DNA of 25,511 bases from IMG/VR virus record IMGVR_UViG_3300017750_000101, positions 1-25,511 of that record; one strand, given 5' to 3'. Made by a program: the position numbers and the translations under genes. The notes beneath the pieces were generated by a model that saw only the letters and a program-made list of their open reading frames with translations, was not told the DNA's origin and did no database searches. This document shows positions 1 to 6,702 of this stretch, piece by piece. Numbering within the stretch: the stretch's first letter is position 1; each line of letters opens with the position of its first letter. This DNA comes from a virus.

Positions 1-28
1 AATCAAATTATCAAGGTCATTATATGGT

Positions 29-352
29 ATGGGTATGAAGGTAGCGGCGATATCAATGCTATGCCAAGATGCTAGAGTTTTTGATGCAATGATGAGTGCA
101 GGAACGCCTTGCCCATATGAGGGTAAAATAGGAGATGATGCAAAGAAGGCATGGGCAAAAAATACAGATAAGATACCTGAAAAAAGTGTACATTATGCAA
201 TTAAAAAAAAAGTAGTAGTAACAAAGAAAAAAGTCGAGAAGAAAATCGAGAAGAAAGTAGTAGAACAAAATCAGAACAGAACAAACAATACAAACAAAGT
301 AACAATTATAGAGGGTCCCAAGAAAGTACCTACAAACGGGAGAGGGATATAG
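29..352 (+). CDS. Lysine-tailed hypothetical protein, possibly 5'-truncated by the window edge
   Basis: I do not recognise this protein. From the Met at 29 it is 107 residues: a short ordinary N-terminal part (about residues 1-50, with two cysteines), then a low-complexity tail rich in Lys, Val and Glu (about residues 58-80, KKKVVV- and EKK-type repeats), then Asn/Thr-rich sequence. The reading frame is open leftwards to the window edge with no stop, and no convincing Shine-Dalgarno lies before the Met at 29 (only AAGG about 12 bases upstream), so the true start may lie outside the window. The stop is 3 bases before the next start, so it is probably co-transcribed with the acidic protein downstream. 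Confidence 0.6.
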   Translation: MGMKVAAISMLCQDARVFDAMMSAGTPCPYEGKIGDDAKKAWAKNTDKIPEKSVHYAIKKKVVVTKKKVEKKIEKKVVEQNQNRTNNTNKVTIIEGPKKVPTNGRGI

Positions 353-355
353 TAA

Positions 356-1813
356 ATGAAAACGCTGTTATCACTATCGTTGGTATTCTCTCTCTTTTAC
401 TTTTGGGTATCCCTATGTAATTCTCAAGAGAATATAACTACAGAAGATTATATAGAGGATATGGACTCGTTTGATAGAGATTCTGGTACTATCATACAAA
501 GTGGTAAATATAAGACAGGTCATAAGACTAATCCTGGTACATATGATATAGATATAGATTTACAATCACAAATGTCGATATCTGAGATAAATGCAGGTTT
601 TGATTTAGATTATGGTGTTACAGTAAATTCACACGGTAGTAATGCTGTATTAGCAACCTGTGCTACTATAACACAAAATCGAGATTGTAGAGATATATTT
701 AAATTAACATTATCTTTATTTGATACAAATGAATTAGTTCAACAATTTGAACACGAAGTTGAATTAGATTTTTCTGGTAATAGAGATTACACTTATAATC
801 AAACTATAGAACCTAATTTGTATCAATCTTTAACAGGTAACTTTCAATTGTATGGTGTTGATGCAGGTTATCCCTCAGGTTGGTTTGGTCCACAATTTTC
901 TGACCCATTCTTAACATCTACCTGGGAAGTTACAAATCTCATAAATGAAGAAATTTTAAATTTAATAGAACATTCTGATATATTAGATACTGATATGGAT
1001 TACAATAGTGTTGTCGTAGATGTTCAAACACCTGAGGGTGATATAATAGACACATTTACAGTTGAAGTTGAAACTGATATGGATATGGCAATGACAGAAA
1101 TTGAATTTGAAGAATTTGATATACCTGATTTAGATATGCCTATGCAAGAAGAATTTGATATGCCTGTTATCGATATAGGTAGTGGTGATATGCAAGATAG
1201 TCCTATGACAATAGAAATGAATGTTGAAACTGAAATGGAAATGGAATTTGATTTAGTTGAAGTAGATATGCCAGACCAATCAGAAGTAAATGTAGAACCA
1301 GATGTTCAAGAACAACCTACTGAAACAGAAGTTACAGAAGTAGAACCAGAAACAGAACAAGAACCAGAAAGGACAAATGAAGTAGAAGAGGAACGAGAAA
1401 ATGAAGTCGAAGTTGCAGAAAATGAATCAGAACCCGAACCAGTGTCTGCCGATGCTAACAATGAGTCAGAGAATGAAACTGAAGAAACTGAAGCAAAAGA
1501 AGAACCAACTAAAAAAGAAAAAATTGTTGCAAAGACAAAACAAAAAGTGGCGAATAAGATTGTTAAAAGTATGGGAGATAAAGGCAGGTATGACTCGACT
1601 AATCAAATCAAGACACTTGTGGTAATGCAAGTTCTTGGGAATGCAAATTCGTTTTTCGAAAATCAAAGGTTACTACAAGATACCCCTAACTTTTTTGATA
1701 ATACAGTCGTACCAGATACCACGATATCAGATAGTAATTACGCACAATATATTTTATTCGGCGGTTCAGATGCCGCTCATAGTGAATTAATAGACAGTCA
1801 ATACAAGGAGTAA
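356..1813 (+). CDS. Secreted, highly acidic hypothetical protein
   Basis: A 485-residue protein that I do not recognise. It opens with a clear export signal (MKT, then about 15 hydrophobic residues, ending near CNSQ at 22-25), so at least in form it is a secreted or periplasmic protein. A globular-looking part with two close cysteines (ATCATITQNRDC, about residue 100) is followed by a very acidic region (about 235-380) with Met/Asp/Glu and Pro/Glu/Val repeats. A short Lys-rich patch (about 384-402) and a C-terminal part of ordinary composition (about 412-485) end it. The start has an AGAGGG ribosome site. It is followed after 2 bases by the membrane coiled-coil gene. An acidic extracytoplasmic phage protein could be a lysis, envelope or virion component; nothing in the sequence decides between these. 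Confidence 0.8.
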   Translation: MKTLLSLSLVFSLFYFWVSLCNSQENITTEDYIEDMDSFDRDSGTIIQSGKYKTGHKTNPGTYDIDIDLQSQMSISEINAGFDLDYGVTVNSHGSNAVLATCATITQNRDCRDIFKLTLSLFDTNELVQQFEHEVELDFSGNRDYTYNQTIEPNLYQSLTGNFQLYGVDAGYPSGWFGPQFSDPFLTSTWEVTNLINEEILNLIEHSDILDTDMDYNSVVVDVQTPEGDIIDTFTVEVETDMDMAMTEIEFEEFDIPDLDMPMQEEFDMPVIDIGSGDMQDSPMTIEMNVETEMEMEFDLVEVDMPDQSEVNVEPDVQEQPTETEVTEVEPETEQEPERTNEVEEERENEVEVAENESEPEPVSADANNESENETEETEAKEEPTKKEKIVAKTKQKVANKIVKSMGDKGRYDSTNQIKTLVVMQVLGNANSFFENQRLLQDTPNFFDNTVVPDTTISDSNYAQYILFGGSDAAHSELIDSQYKE

Positions 1814-1815
1814 AA

Positions 1816-2337
1816 ATGGCAGAAGTAGAATTTGCAGGAGTGAAATTCAAAGGTGGAAAAATATTTGTCATAATTACAGCATTAACTACATTAGGAGGAG
1901 GTCTATGGGCAGGGTTTGAATTCTATAAAGATTACCTTACTATGAAAGAGACCGTACAAAGTTACACAGCACCCGACCTTTCTGGATTTGATAAGAGATT
2001 AGAATTAACTAATCAAAAAGTAGATATGTTAAATGGTGAAATAAAACTTATATTAGATGAAGTAAATCTTGTAGCAAGTGTAGCAAAAGAATTAAAGAAT
2101 GATTTAAAATCAGATGTTCGTAGAATAGAAACAATCGTAGAAGATGTAGAAACTAGAGTAAAAGAAGATTCTAGAGAGATTAATAGGGACATTAAAATTG
2201 CGTCAAAAGATATAGATGATAAGATGGATAGTCTATCTACAAAATTATCTACACAAATGAAACAGTTACAAGAAGAAATAACAGATAAAATCCAAAAAGC
2301 GCTAGAAAATCCTCTTGCTAATATGAGAAAGAACTAA
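1816..2337 (+). CDS. Membrane-anchored coiled-coil protein
   Basis: A 173-residue protein with one hydrophobic segment near the N-terminus (about residues 15-35, Gly-rich in the middle), followed by a long, highly charged helical stretch (about 55-165) with heptad-like spacing of Leu/Ile/Val. A single-pass membrane protein with an extended coiled-coil domain is the simplest reading. The start has a strong AAGGAG site overlapping the end of the preceding gene. The form resembles inner-membrane spanins or other phage envelope proteins, but no family-specific motif is visible, and the pairing with the secreted acidic protein upstream is only contextual. Confidence 0.8.
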   Translation: MAEVEFAGVKFKGGKIFVIITALTTLGGGLWAGFEFYKDYLTMKETVQSYTAPDLSGFDKRLELTNQKVDMLNGEIKLILDEVNLVASVAKELKNDLKSDVRRIETIVEDVETRVKEDSREINRDIKIASKDIDDKMDSLSTKLSTQMKQLQEEITDKIQKALENPLANMRKN

Positions 2338-2340
2338 ATA
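2333..2340 (+). promoter_or_regulatory. Weak late-promoter-like box before the 58-residue gene
   Basis: ACTAAATA matches the T4 late box TATAAATA at 6 of 8 positions and overlaps the stop codon of the upstream gene. Its last base is 6 bases before the GTG start at 2346. The same AACTAAATA with the same spacing occurs before the start at 3905. It could be chance in AT-rich DNA. Confidence 0.25.
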
Positions 2341-2345
2341 TTAGT

Positions 2346-2522
2346 GTGAGGACTACACTTAGACACAGATTATATCCTGTGAAATCATGCATTGTATCTT
2401 GGGGACCTACTAAATGGGTACCGATAACATATCAACACCCCATAATTAAAGATAAAATGATTGAATCACATTATCTGGTCAATAGTCCTGAACAACCTAA
2501 AAGGTTATTTTTTAAGGACTAG
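2346..2522 (+). CDS. Small hypothetical protein with a GTG start
   Basis: An open frame of 58 residues lies in the gap between the coiled-coil gene and the tail-anchored gene. The only usual start in this frame is GTG at 2346, and the frame is closed by a stop at 2319-2321 upstream. The product reads like a compact basic protein (two Trp, several Pro, motifs such as CIVSWGPTKWVPITY) rather than noise, and it fills the intergenic space almost exactly, ending 5 bases before the next ATG. No family is recognised and there is no strong Shine-Dalgarno, so it is moderately supported only. Confidence 0.5.
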   Translation: MRTTLRHRLYPVKSCIVSWGPTKWVPITYQHPIIKDKMIESHYLVNSPEQPKRLFFKD

Positions 2523-2527
2523 AAAAT

Positions 2528-2989
2528 ATGGAACCAGTTACTACAGCATTAGCAGGTATAGCACTTGTAAAGAAATCAGTTGATTTTATAAAAGAAAATA
2601 TATCAACAGCACAGGATATAGGTGAATTAGTAGGTCATGTAGAAAAAGTATTTCAAGGCAGTAATGATTGTATTAAAGCAAGAGAAGGTAAAGACCAATT
2701 TGCAACTGAAAATATTGCACAGGAAGTTATTGATGCTAAGTTAGCACAGGAGCACTTATACGAATTAGGGCAATTAATTAATCATAGATTTGGGCATGGT
2801 ACCTGGCAGTACATATTAGATGAGCGAAAAAAACGAATTAGAGAGAGGAAAGAAAAACTAAAAGAGATGCGAGCAAAAAAAATGAAAAAACAAAAAGAAA
2901 TGATGGAAATTGTTAGTGCTTGTATGATTGGTATTGCTGTTGTTGCTGTTTTATGTATGGTAGGTTATGGTGCTATTATACTTTTATAA
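2528..2989 (+). CDS. Tail-anchored membrane protein of unknown function
   Basis: A 153-residue protein. The N-terminal 100 residues are mixed helical, and about residues 104-126 are strongly basic (many Lys/Arg, as in RKKRIRERKEK). The C-terminal 25 residues form one hydrophobic membrane helix with a very short end outside it. A C-terminal membrane anchor after a basic stretch suggests an inner-membrane protein with its bulk in the cytoplasm. The opening MEPVTTALAGIALV looks like small proteins I associate with marine T4-like phages, but I cannot name a function; a holin-like or tail-associated role is speculation. AAGGAC serves as ribosome site. Its last 14 bases overlap the end of the converging mazG-like gene. 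Confidence 0.75.
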   Translation: MEPVTTALAGIALVKKSVDFIKENISTAQDIGELVGHVEKVFQGSNDCIKAREGKDQFATENIAQEVIDAKLAQEHLYELGQLINHRFGHGTWQYILDERKKRIRERKEKLKEMRAKKMKKQKEMMEIVSACMIGIAVVAVLCMVGYGAIILL

Positions 2990-3248
2990 GATTCGACCAC
3001 TTTTTTAACTTATTTTTCTTATATTTTACTCTTTCATCAAGCATTTTTTGGTCAATTATGCCATATTCCTTACATAATTCAATCATACAGTAGACATCAC
3101 CAATTTCATCTTTCAAAGGTTGATGATTTTCATCACTTCTTCGCATGGATTTAGAACATTCTTGAATTAATTCACCACATTCTTCCATTGTGATGACCAT
3201 AAGTTGCAAAAATTGTGTTTTTAGCAGTTCGGTGTTCGATTTTGACAT
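2976..3248 (-). CDS. mazG: MazG-type nucleotide pyrophosphohydrolase
   Basis: A 90-residue all-helical protein with the diagnostic metal-binding motifs of the MazG/all-alpha NTP pyrophosphohydrolase family: EExxE at residues 22-26 (EECGE) and ExxD at 48-51 within DEIGDV. Members cleave (d)NTPs to monophosphate and pyrophosphate. Small mazG genes are common auxiliary genes of marine phages, where a role in host nucleotide pools has been proposed. It is the last gene of a minus-strand cassette, follows the six-cysteine protein after 12 bases, and has a GAGGT ribosome site in that gap. The length is that of a single compact MazG domain, so it looks complete. Substrate preference cannot be read from the sequence. 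Confidence 0.85.
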   Translation of the reverse strand: MSKSNTELLKTQFLQLMVITMEECGELIQECSKSMRRSDENHQPLKDEIGDVYCMIELCKEYGIIDQKMLDERVKYKKNKLKKWSNLIKV

Positions 3249-3260
3249 AATAAAACCTCA

Positions 3261-3644
3261 TTATTTAATTTTACATTGAATATTTCTTGGACATTGATAT
3301 CTTGGACCTGTTGACATGATAATATCGGGTAAATTTTGCGGATGTTCGTATGTACACTTGTAGGATAAGTCTTTTTTACCCTTTTCATCTTGAAACCATT
3401 CTTGTTTTTTCAATCTACACATAGTAAACATATCAGTTCGTGGCAAATTACCCTTATATTCTCTTCCATACCTGGCATATGTGGCATCAGGACCCTCATT
3501 TAGACAAATCATAACATCAGTTTTAAAATCCCGACAAGGATCCTCTTTAGGAAGTCCTTTATCTTGATTCCATATTTCGATTTGATGAGAATTTGTTATT
3601 ATCATAAAAAATGACAATAATATTAGTAGTGGTAGTCCACGCAT
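3261..3644 (-). CDS. Secreted six-cysteine hypothetical protein
   Basis: A 127-residue protein with a short signal peptide (MRG, then a Leu/Ile/Phe-rich core to about residue 17, ending near TNSHQ). The mature part contains exactly six cysteines (PCRDF, MICLN, MCRLK, YKCTY, QCPRN, QCK), an even number that would suit three disulfides in the periplasm. No enzyme motif is visible and I do not recognise the family. It is the middle gene of the minus-strand cassette, 13 bases after the small membrane protein and 12 bases before mazG, so it is probably expressed with them. Confidence 0.75.
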   Translation of the reverse strand: MRGLPLLILLSFFMIITNSHQIEIWNQDKGLPKEDPCRDFKTDVMICLNEGPDATYARYGREYKGNLPRTDMFTMCRLKKQEWFQDEKGKKDLSYKCTYEHPQNLPDIIMSTGPRYQCPRNIQCKIK

Positions 3645-3657
3645 ACCACTATTTAGA

Positions 3658-3834
3658 CTATTTTATCAAGTCCTCGTCAATCCATTCTGATTTATCTTTT
3701 ATCATTATTGCAGTTCCTACCCACATATTGAAAATACCAACAGCAGACACAAAAAATGAAACTGAAATGTCTTCAAATGACACACCTACGAAGATTATGC
3801 CCATTCCGAAGATAAAAAGTGTTTTTCCTATCAT
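3658..3834 (-). CDS. Small two-helix membrane protein
   Basis: A 58-residue reading frame on the minus strand with a clear GAAAGGA ribosome site 6 bases before its ATG. It has two hydrophobic segments (about residues 5-19 and 25-46) separated by a short acidic turn (FEDIS), and a charged C-terminal end (KDKSEWIDEDLIK). It is probably a small double-spanning inner-membrane protein. It is the first gene of the minus-strand cassette, 13 bases before the secreted six-cysteine gene and directly behind a sigma70-like promoter. Function unknown. The overlapping plus-strand frame in the same place has no ribosome site and is rejected. Confidence 0.7.
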   Translation of the reverse strand: MIGKTLFIFGMGIIFVGVSFEDISVSFFVSAVGIFNMWVGTAIMIKDKSEWIDEDLIK

Positions 3835-3864
3835 AATATATCCTTTCGAATCAGTTAAAAGAAT

Positions 3865-3892
3865 ATTGTAACATATTCACATTAAAAGTCAA
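3865..3892 (-). promoter_or_regulatory. Sigma70-type promoter for the minus-strand cassette
   Basis: On the minus strand TTGACT (3892-3887) is followed after 16 bases by TACAAT (3870-3865). These match the bacterial -35 and -10 boxes at 5 of 6 positions each. Transcription would begin near 3858, giving a leader of about 24 bases that contains the GAAAGGA site of the gene at 3834. Host-type promoters of this kind drive early genes in T4-like phages, unlike the TATAAATA boxes of the surrounding structural genes. Confidence 0.6.
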
Positions 3893-3899
3893 CTAAATA
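3892..3899 (+). promoter_or_regulatory. Weak late-promoter-like box before the 69-residue gene
   Basis: ACTAAATA (6 of 8 matches to TATAAATA) ends 6 bases before the ATG at 3905 and abuts the -35 box of the divergent sigma70-like promoter. If used with T4 spacing, the transcript would begin at or next to the start codon. The call is weak because the DNA is AT-rich. Confidence 0.3.
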
Positions 3900-3904
3900 A
3901 TGGT

Positions 3905-4114
3905 ATGAATGGTGAATTTCAAATACTAATTAAGGGTGAACTGCGTACTTACACTAATTTTGACGATATTCCAGAAAAAATAGGCGCAATTATCAAATTT
4001 GTGCCAGATTATCCCGAATCACCACATTCAGAAGAAGACCATAAGTTAATTTCAACATTTACTGACAAATTACATGAGTTAGGGGAGAGAGAATGCCAGC
4101 AGTTACGAGGATAG
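3905..4114 (+). CDS. Small hypothetical protein before the spike-tip gene
   Basis: A 69-residue, mostly acidic protein (GELRTYTNFDDIPEK near the start, several Glu/Asp/His later) with no membrane segment and no motif I recognise. It overlaps the PAAR gene by 22 bases, so the two are very probably translated together. It opens the plus-strand structural block after the divergent promoter region and has no clear Shine-Dalgarno. A small chaperone or assembly factor for the tail spike would fit the position, but that is inference only. Confidence 0.6.
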   Translation: MNGEFQILIKGELRTYTNFDDIPEKIGAIIKFVPDYPESPHSEEDHKLISTFTDKLHELGERECQQLRG

Positions 4115-4380
4115 GTGATGCAGATGTTACACATTGTTCAGCACCTGCAAGAGCAGAGGGTTCACCTGATGTTTTTGCCAATAATATTAAAGTAAGTCGT
4201 CAAGGAGATAATAATACAAGTCATTTATTACCAGGAATACCTTGCCCTAGTCACGCCGCTCCAATCACAGTAGGTTCTACTACAGTATTTGTAAATGGTA
4301 AAGGATGTGGCAGAGTTGGTGACTCTGTTACAAATTGTACTAGTGTTGCTCAAGGTTCTCCTAATGTTTTTGCAGGTTAG
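4093..4380 (+). CDS. PAAR-repeat tail spike tip protein (T4 gp5.4-like)
   Basis: A 95-residue PAAR protein, the small cone that caps and sharpens the central spike of contractile tails and binds a metal ion at its tip. The sequence shows the glycine-rich short-strand pattern of the family (RIGDADVTH at 6-14, SPDVFANN at 24-31, SHAAPITVGS at 53-62, SPNVFAG at the end). The His/Cys positions are suitable for metal binding (H14, H44, H54 and C82 are the likely set). The length is close to T4 gp5.4 (97 residues). The start has a good GGGGAGAGAG ribosome region inside the upstream gene. It sits directly before gp25, consistent with a baseplate hub/wedge cluster. Confidence 0.92.
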   Translation: MPAVTRIGDADVTHCSAPARAEGSPDVFANNIKVSRQGDNNTSHLLPGIPCPSHAAPITVGSTTVFVNGKGCGRVGDSVTNCTSVAQGSPNVFAG

Positions 4381-4382
4381 TG

Positions 4383-4390
4383 TATAAATA
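4383..4390 (+). promoter_or_regulatory. T4-type late promoter box before gp25
   Basis: An exact TATAAATA, the -10 element recognised by the T4 late sigma gp55. It lies between the PAAR stop and the gp25 start, only 8 bases before the ATG at 4399. With T4 spacing the leader would be about 3 bases, and no Shine-Dalgarno is seen. Confidence 0.65.
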
Positions 4391-4398
4391 TAGATATT

Positions 4399-4824
4399 AT
4401 GGCAAACTATGATGCAACTAACACAAATAAATCGCAAAGAACTACCAGAATTTATAAGGATTTGGACCTTGATTTTGGTCGTAATGTCGTTACAAATGAT
4501 GTAAATAAATTAGAAGACGCTGAGGCAGTAAAAAGAAGTGTTAGAAATTTAATTAACACATCTCATTACGAAAGACCTTTTCATCCAGAATTAGGTTCTA
4601 ATGTTCGGGCAATGTTATTTGAACCAATGACACCATTGATTGCATTAAATTTGCAAAGAAAAGTACAAGAAGTTTTAGTGAATTTTGAACCAAGAGCAAG
4701 ACTGGTTCAAATAGTTGCACAACCAGATATCGATAGAAATAGATATGGTTTACAAATTAGTTTTTATGTAATTGGTGTTCCACAAATACAAGTAGTTGAG
4801 TCATATTTAGAGAGGTTACGATAA
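4399..4824 (+). CDS. 25: Baseplate wedge protein gp25
   Basis: A 141-residue member of the GPW/gp25 family, the sheath-like wedge component that starts sheath polymerisation on the baseplate (T4 gp25 is 132 residues). Family features visible are the N-terminal YKDLDLDF segment, the EAVKRSVRNLI helix, the conserved ERPFHPELGSNVRAMLFEP core (residues about 54-72) and the QRKVQEVLVNFEPR helix-strand with the Glu/Pro/Arg pattern. The gene ends exactly where gp6 begins (TAA followed at once by ATG), so the two are coupled. No ribosome site is seen before its ATG; an exact late-promoter box is just upstream. Confidence 0.95.
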   Translation: MANYDATNTNKSQRTTRIYKDLDLDFGRNVVTNDVNKLEDAEAVKRSVRNLINTSHYERPFHPELGSNVRAMLFEPMTPLIALNLQRKVQEVLVNFEPRARLVQIVAQPDIDRNRYGLQISFYVIGVPQIQVVESYLERLR

Positions 4825-6702
4825 ATGAGAAAATTAGAAGTATCAGAATTAGATTTTGATAACATAAAGACCAATCTTAAAGTTTTTCTATCAAAACAAT
4901 CAGAATTTTCAGATTACGATTTTGAAGGTTCTGGTATGGCAGTTTTATTAGACATATTAGCATACAATACACATTATCTTGCCTTCAATGCCAATATGTT
5001 GGCAAATGAAATGTACATTGATAGTGCAGATGTTAGAAAAAATATAGTATCAATTGCAAAGGGATTAGGATACACACCTACATCACCAAGAGCAGCATTA
5101 GCACAAATAGATATAACAGTCAATAATGTTGTAGGAGGAACATCTTCACTTACAATGGATAAGGGAACTGTTTTTACAACAACTGTAAGTGGTTCAGAAT
5201 ATCAATTTGTAACTAATGAAGAAGTAGTTATGCAACCATCTGCTGGTGTTTACAAATTTTCAAATGTGAGTATATATGAAGGCACACTTGCTTCTTTTAA
5301 TTACACAGCAAACACTACAGACCCAGACCAAAAATTTATTATACCTAGTGCTGATGCTGATACTACAACATTAACAGTTACAATACAAAATTCATCTACA
5401 GATACCACAACTACAATTTATTCTCTGGCAACTAGTTTTCAGACATTATCAAATACCTCTGAAGTTTATTTTTTACAAGAAGGTGAAGATGGTAAATTTG
5501 AGGTAACATTTGGAGATGGCGTTGTTGGTAAGGCATTAGAAACTGGTAATATTGTACAGTTACAATATGTGGTTTGTAATAGAGAAGAATCAAATGGTGC
5601 AAGTGCATTTACATTAAGTGGTTCTATTGATAGTTATTCAGATGTTACAGTTGCAACTGTTTCAAACGCTCAAGGTGGTTCTGATGAGCAAACAAAAGAG
5701 TCTATAAAATTCAACGCACCTTTACAATACTCAGCACAAAACAGAGCAGTTACAACATCTGATTATGAAACAAAAGTTATAGAATTATATCCAAATGCTT
5801 CTTCAGTTGTTGCATGGGGTGGTGAAGATGATGAAACTCCCGTTTATGGTAAAGTAAAAATTGCAATTAAACCTAAATCAGGTTCATCATTAACAACAGC
5901 AACAAAACAAAGTATTATTGCAAGTTTAAAAACTTTCAATGTTGCTTCTGTTAAACCAGAAATCATTGATGCAGAAACAACAGCATTATTATTAACTTGT
6001 ACTGTAAAATATAATAAAACTAAAACATCATTAACTGACGAAACTATAAAATCAAATGTTACTACCACAATTACAGATTATAATACAACTAATTTACAAA
6101 AATTTGATAGTGTTTTCAGGTTTTCAAAATTAATAGGATTAATAGATGATACTGATAATTCTATTATATCAAATACAACTACAGTTAGAATGAGAAAGAA
6201 TTTTACTCCTGTTATAGGAACATCTACTGCATATAACATATATTTCAGAAATGCAATATACAACCCACATTCAGGTCATAATTCTAGTTCTGGTGGTGTA
6301 ATAGAAACATCTGGATTTAAAATAGAGGGTAATAGTGATACTGTTTATTTTCTAGATGATGATGGTGCAGGTAATATAAGAAGATATAGTTTAGTAGGTT
6401 CTGTAAGAACTTATGCAAATAATACTCAAGGTACAATAACATACTCTACAGGTGCTGTATCAATCAATTCATTAAATATTGCAAGTGTAGAAAATATTAG
6501 AGGTGCATCTTCAACTGTTATTGAAATAACAACAACACCTGAAGCAAATGATATTGCACCTGTAAGAGGACAAGTTTTAGATATTGATATTGCAAACTCA
6601 ACTGTTAGTGTAGAAGAAGATACTTATGAAGGTGGTTCATCTGATGCTGGCGTTGGTTACACAACTACATCCTCATATACAAATACTGCGACTACTTACT
6701 AA
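4825..6702 (+). CDS. 6: Baseplate wedge protein gp6 (J-like)
   Basis: A 625-residue protein, close in length to T4 gp6 (660), which forms the iris ring of the baseplate wedge. The N-terminus (LEVSELDFDNIKTNLKVFL, then DYDFEGSGMAVLLDILAYNTHY, read as two pieces) is the conserved start of gp6 proteins. The middle has the VTFGDGVVGKAL motif of the gp6/J family (about residue 228) and SAQNRAVTTSDYE (about 302-314). The C-terminal third is Thr/Ser/Asn-rich beta structure. GAGAGG inside the gp25 end serves as ribosome site. It overlaps the next start by one base. Antisense frames here are shadows. Confidence 0.93.
   Translation: MRKLEVSELDFDNIKTNLKVFLSKQSEFSDYDFEGSGMAVLLDILAYNTHYLAFNANMLANEMYIDSADVRKNIVSIAKGLGYTPTSPRAALAQIDITVNNVVGGTSSLTMDKGTVFTTTVSGSEYQFVTNEEVVMQPSAGVYKFSNVSIYEGTLASFNYTANTTDPDQKFIIPSADADTTTLTVTIQNSSTDTTTTIYSLATSFQTLSNTSEVYFLQEGEDGKFEVTFGDGVVGKALETGNIVQLQYVVCNREESNGASAFTLSGSIDSYSDVTVATVSNAQGGSDEQTKESIKFNAPLQYSAQNRAVTTSDYETKVIELYPNASSVVAWGGEDDETPVYGKVKIAIKPKSGSSLTTATKQSIIASLKTFNVASVKPEIIDAETTALLLTCTVKYNKTKTSLTDETIKSNVTTTITDYNTTNLQKFDSVFRFSKLIGLIDDTDNSIISNTTTVRMRKNFTPVIGTSTAYNIYFRNAIYNPHSGHNSSSGGVIETSGFKIEGNSDTVYFLDDDGAGNIRRYSLVGSVRTYANNTQGTITYSTGAVSINSLNIASVENIRGASSTVIEITTTPEANDIAPVRGQVLDIDIANSTVSVEEDTYEGGSSDAGVGYTTTSSYTNTATTY

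Noticed and set aside
1201-1450. CRISPR-like or tandem DNA repeat
   Set aside because: The repetition is codon-level low complexity for Glu, Val, Pro and Thr; there are no equal repeats with spacers.
1401-1625. Plus-strand frame of 74 Lys/Gln-rich residues
   Set aside because: Out-of-frame reading of the acidic low-complexity region of the secreted protein; no ribosome site.
3611-3871. Plus-strand frame of 86 residues
   Set aside because: It has no ribosome site and lies antisense to the better-supported minus-strand small membrane gene (3658-3834) and the start of the six-cysteine gene.
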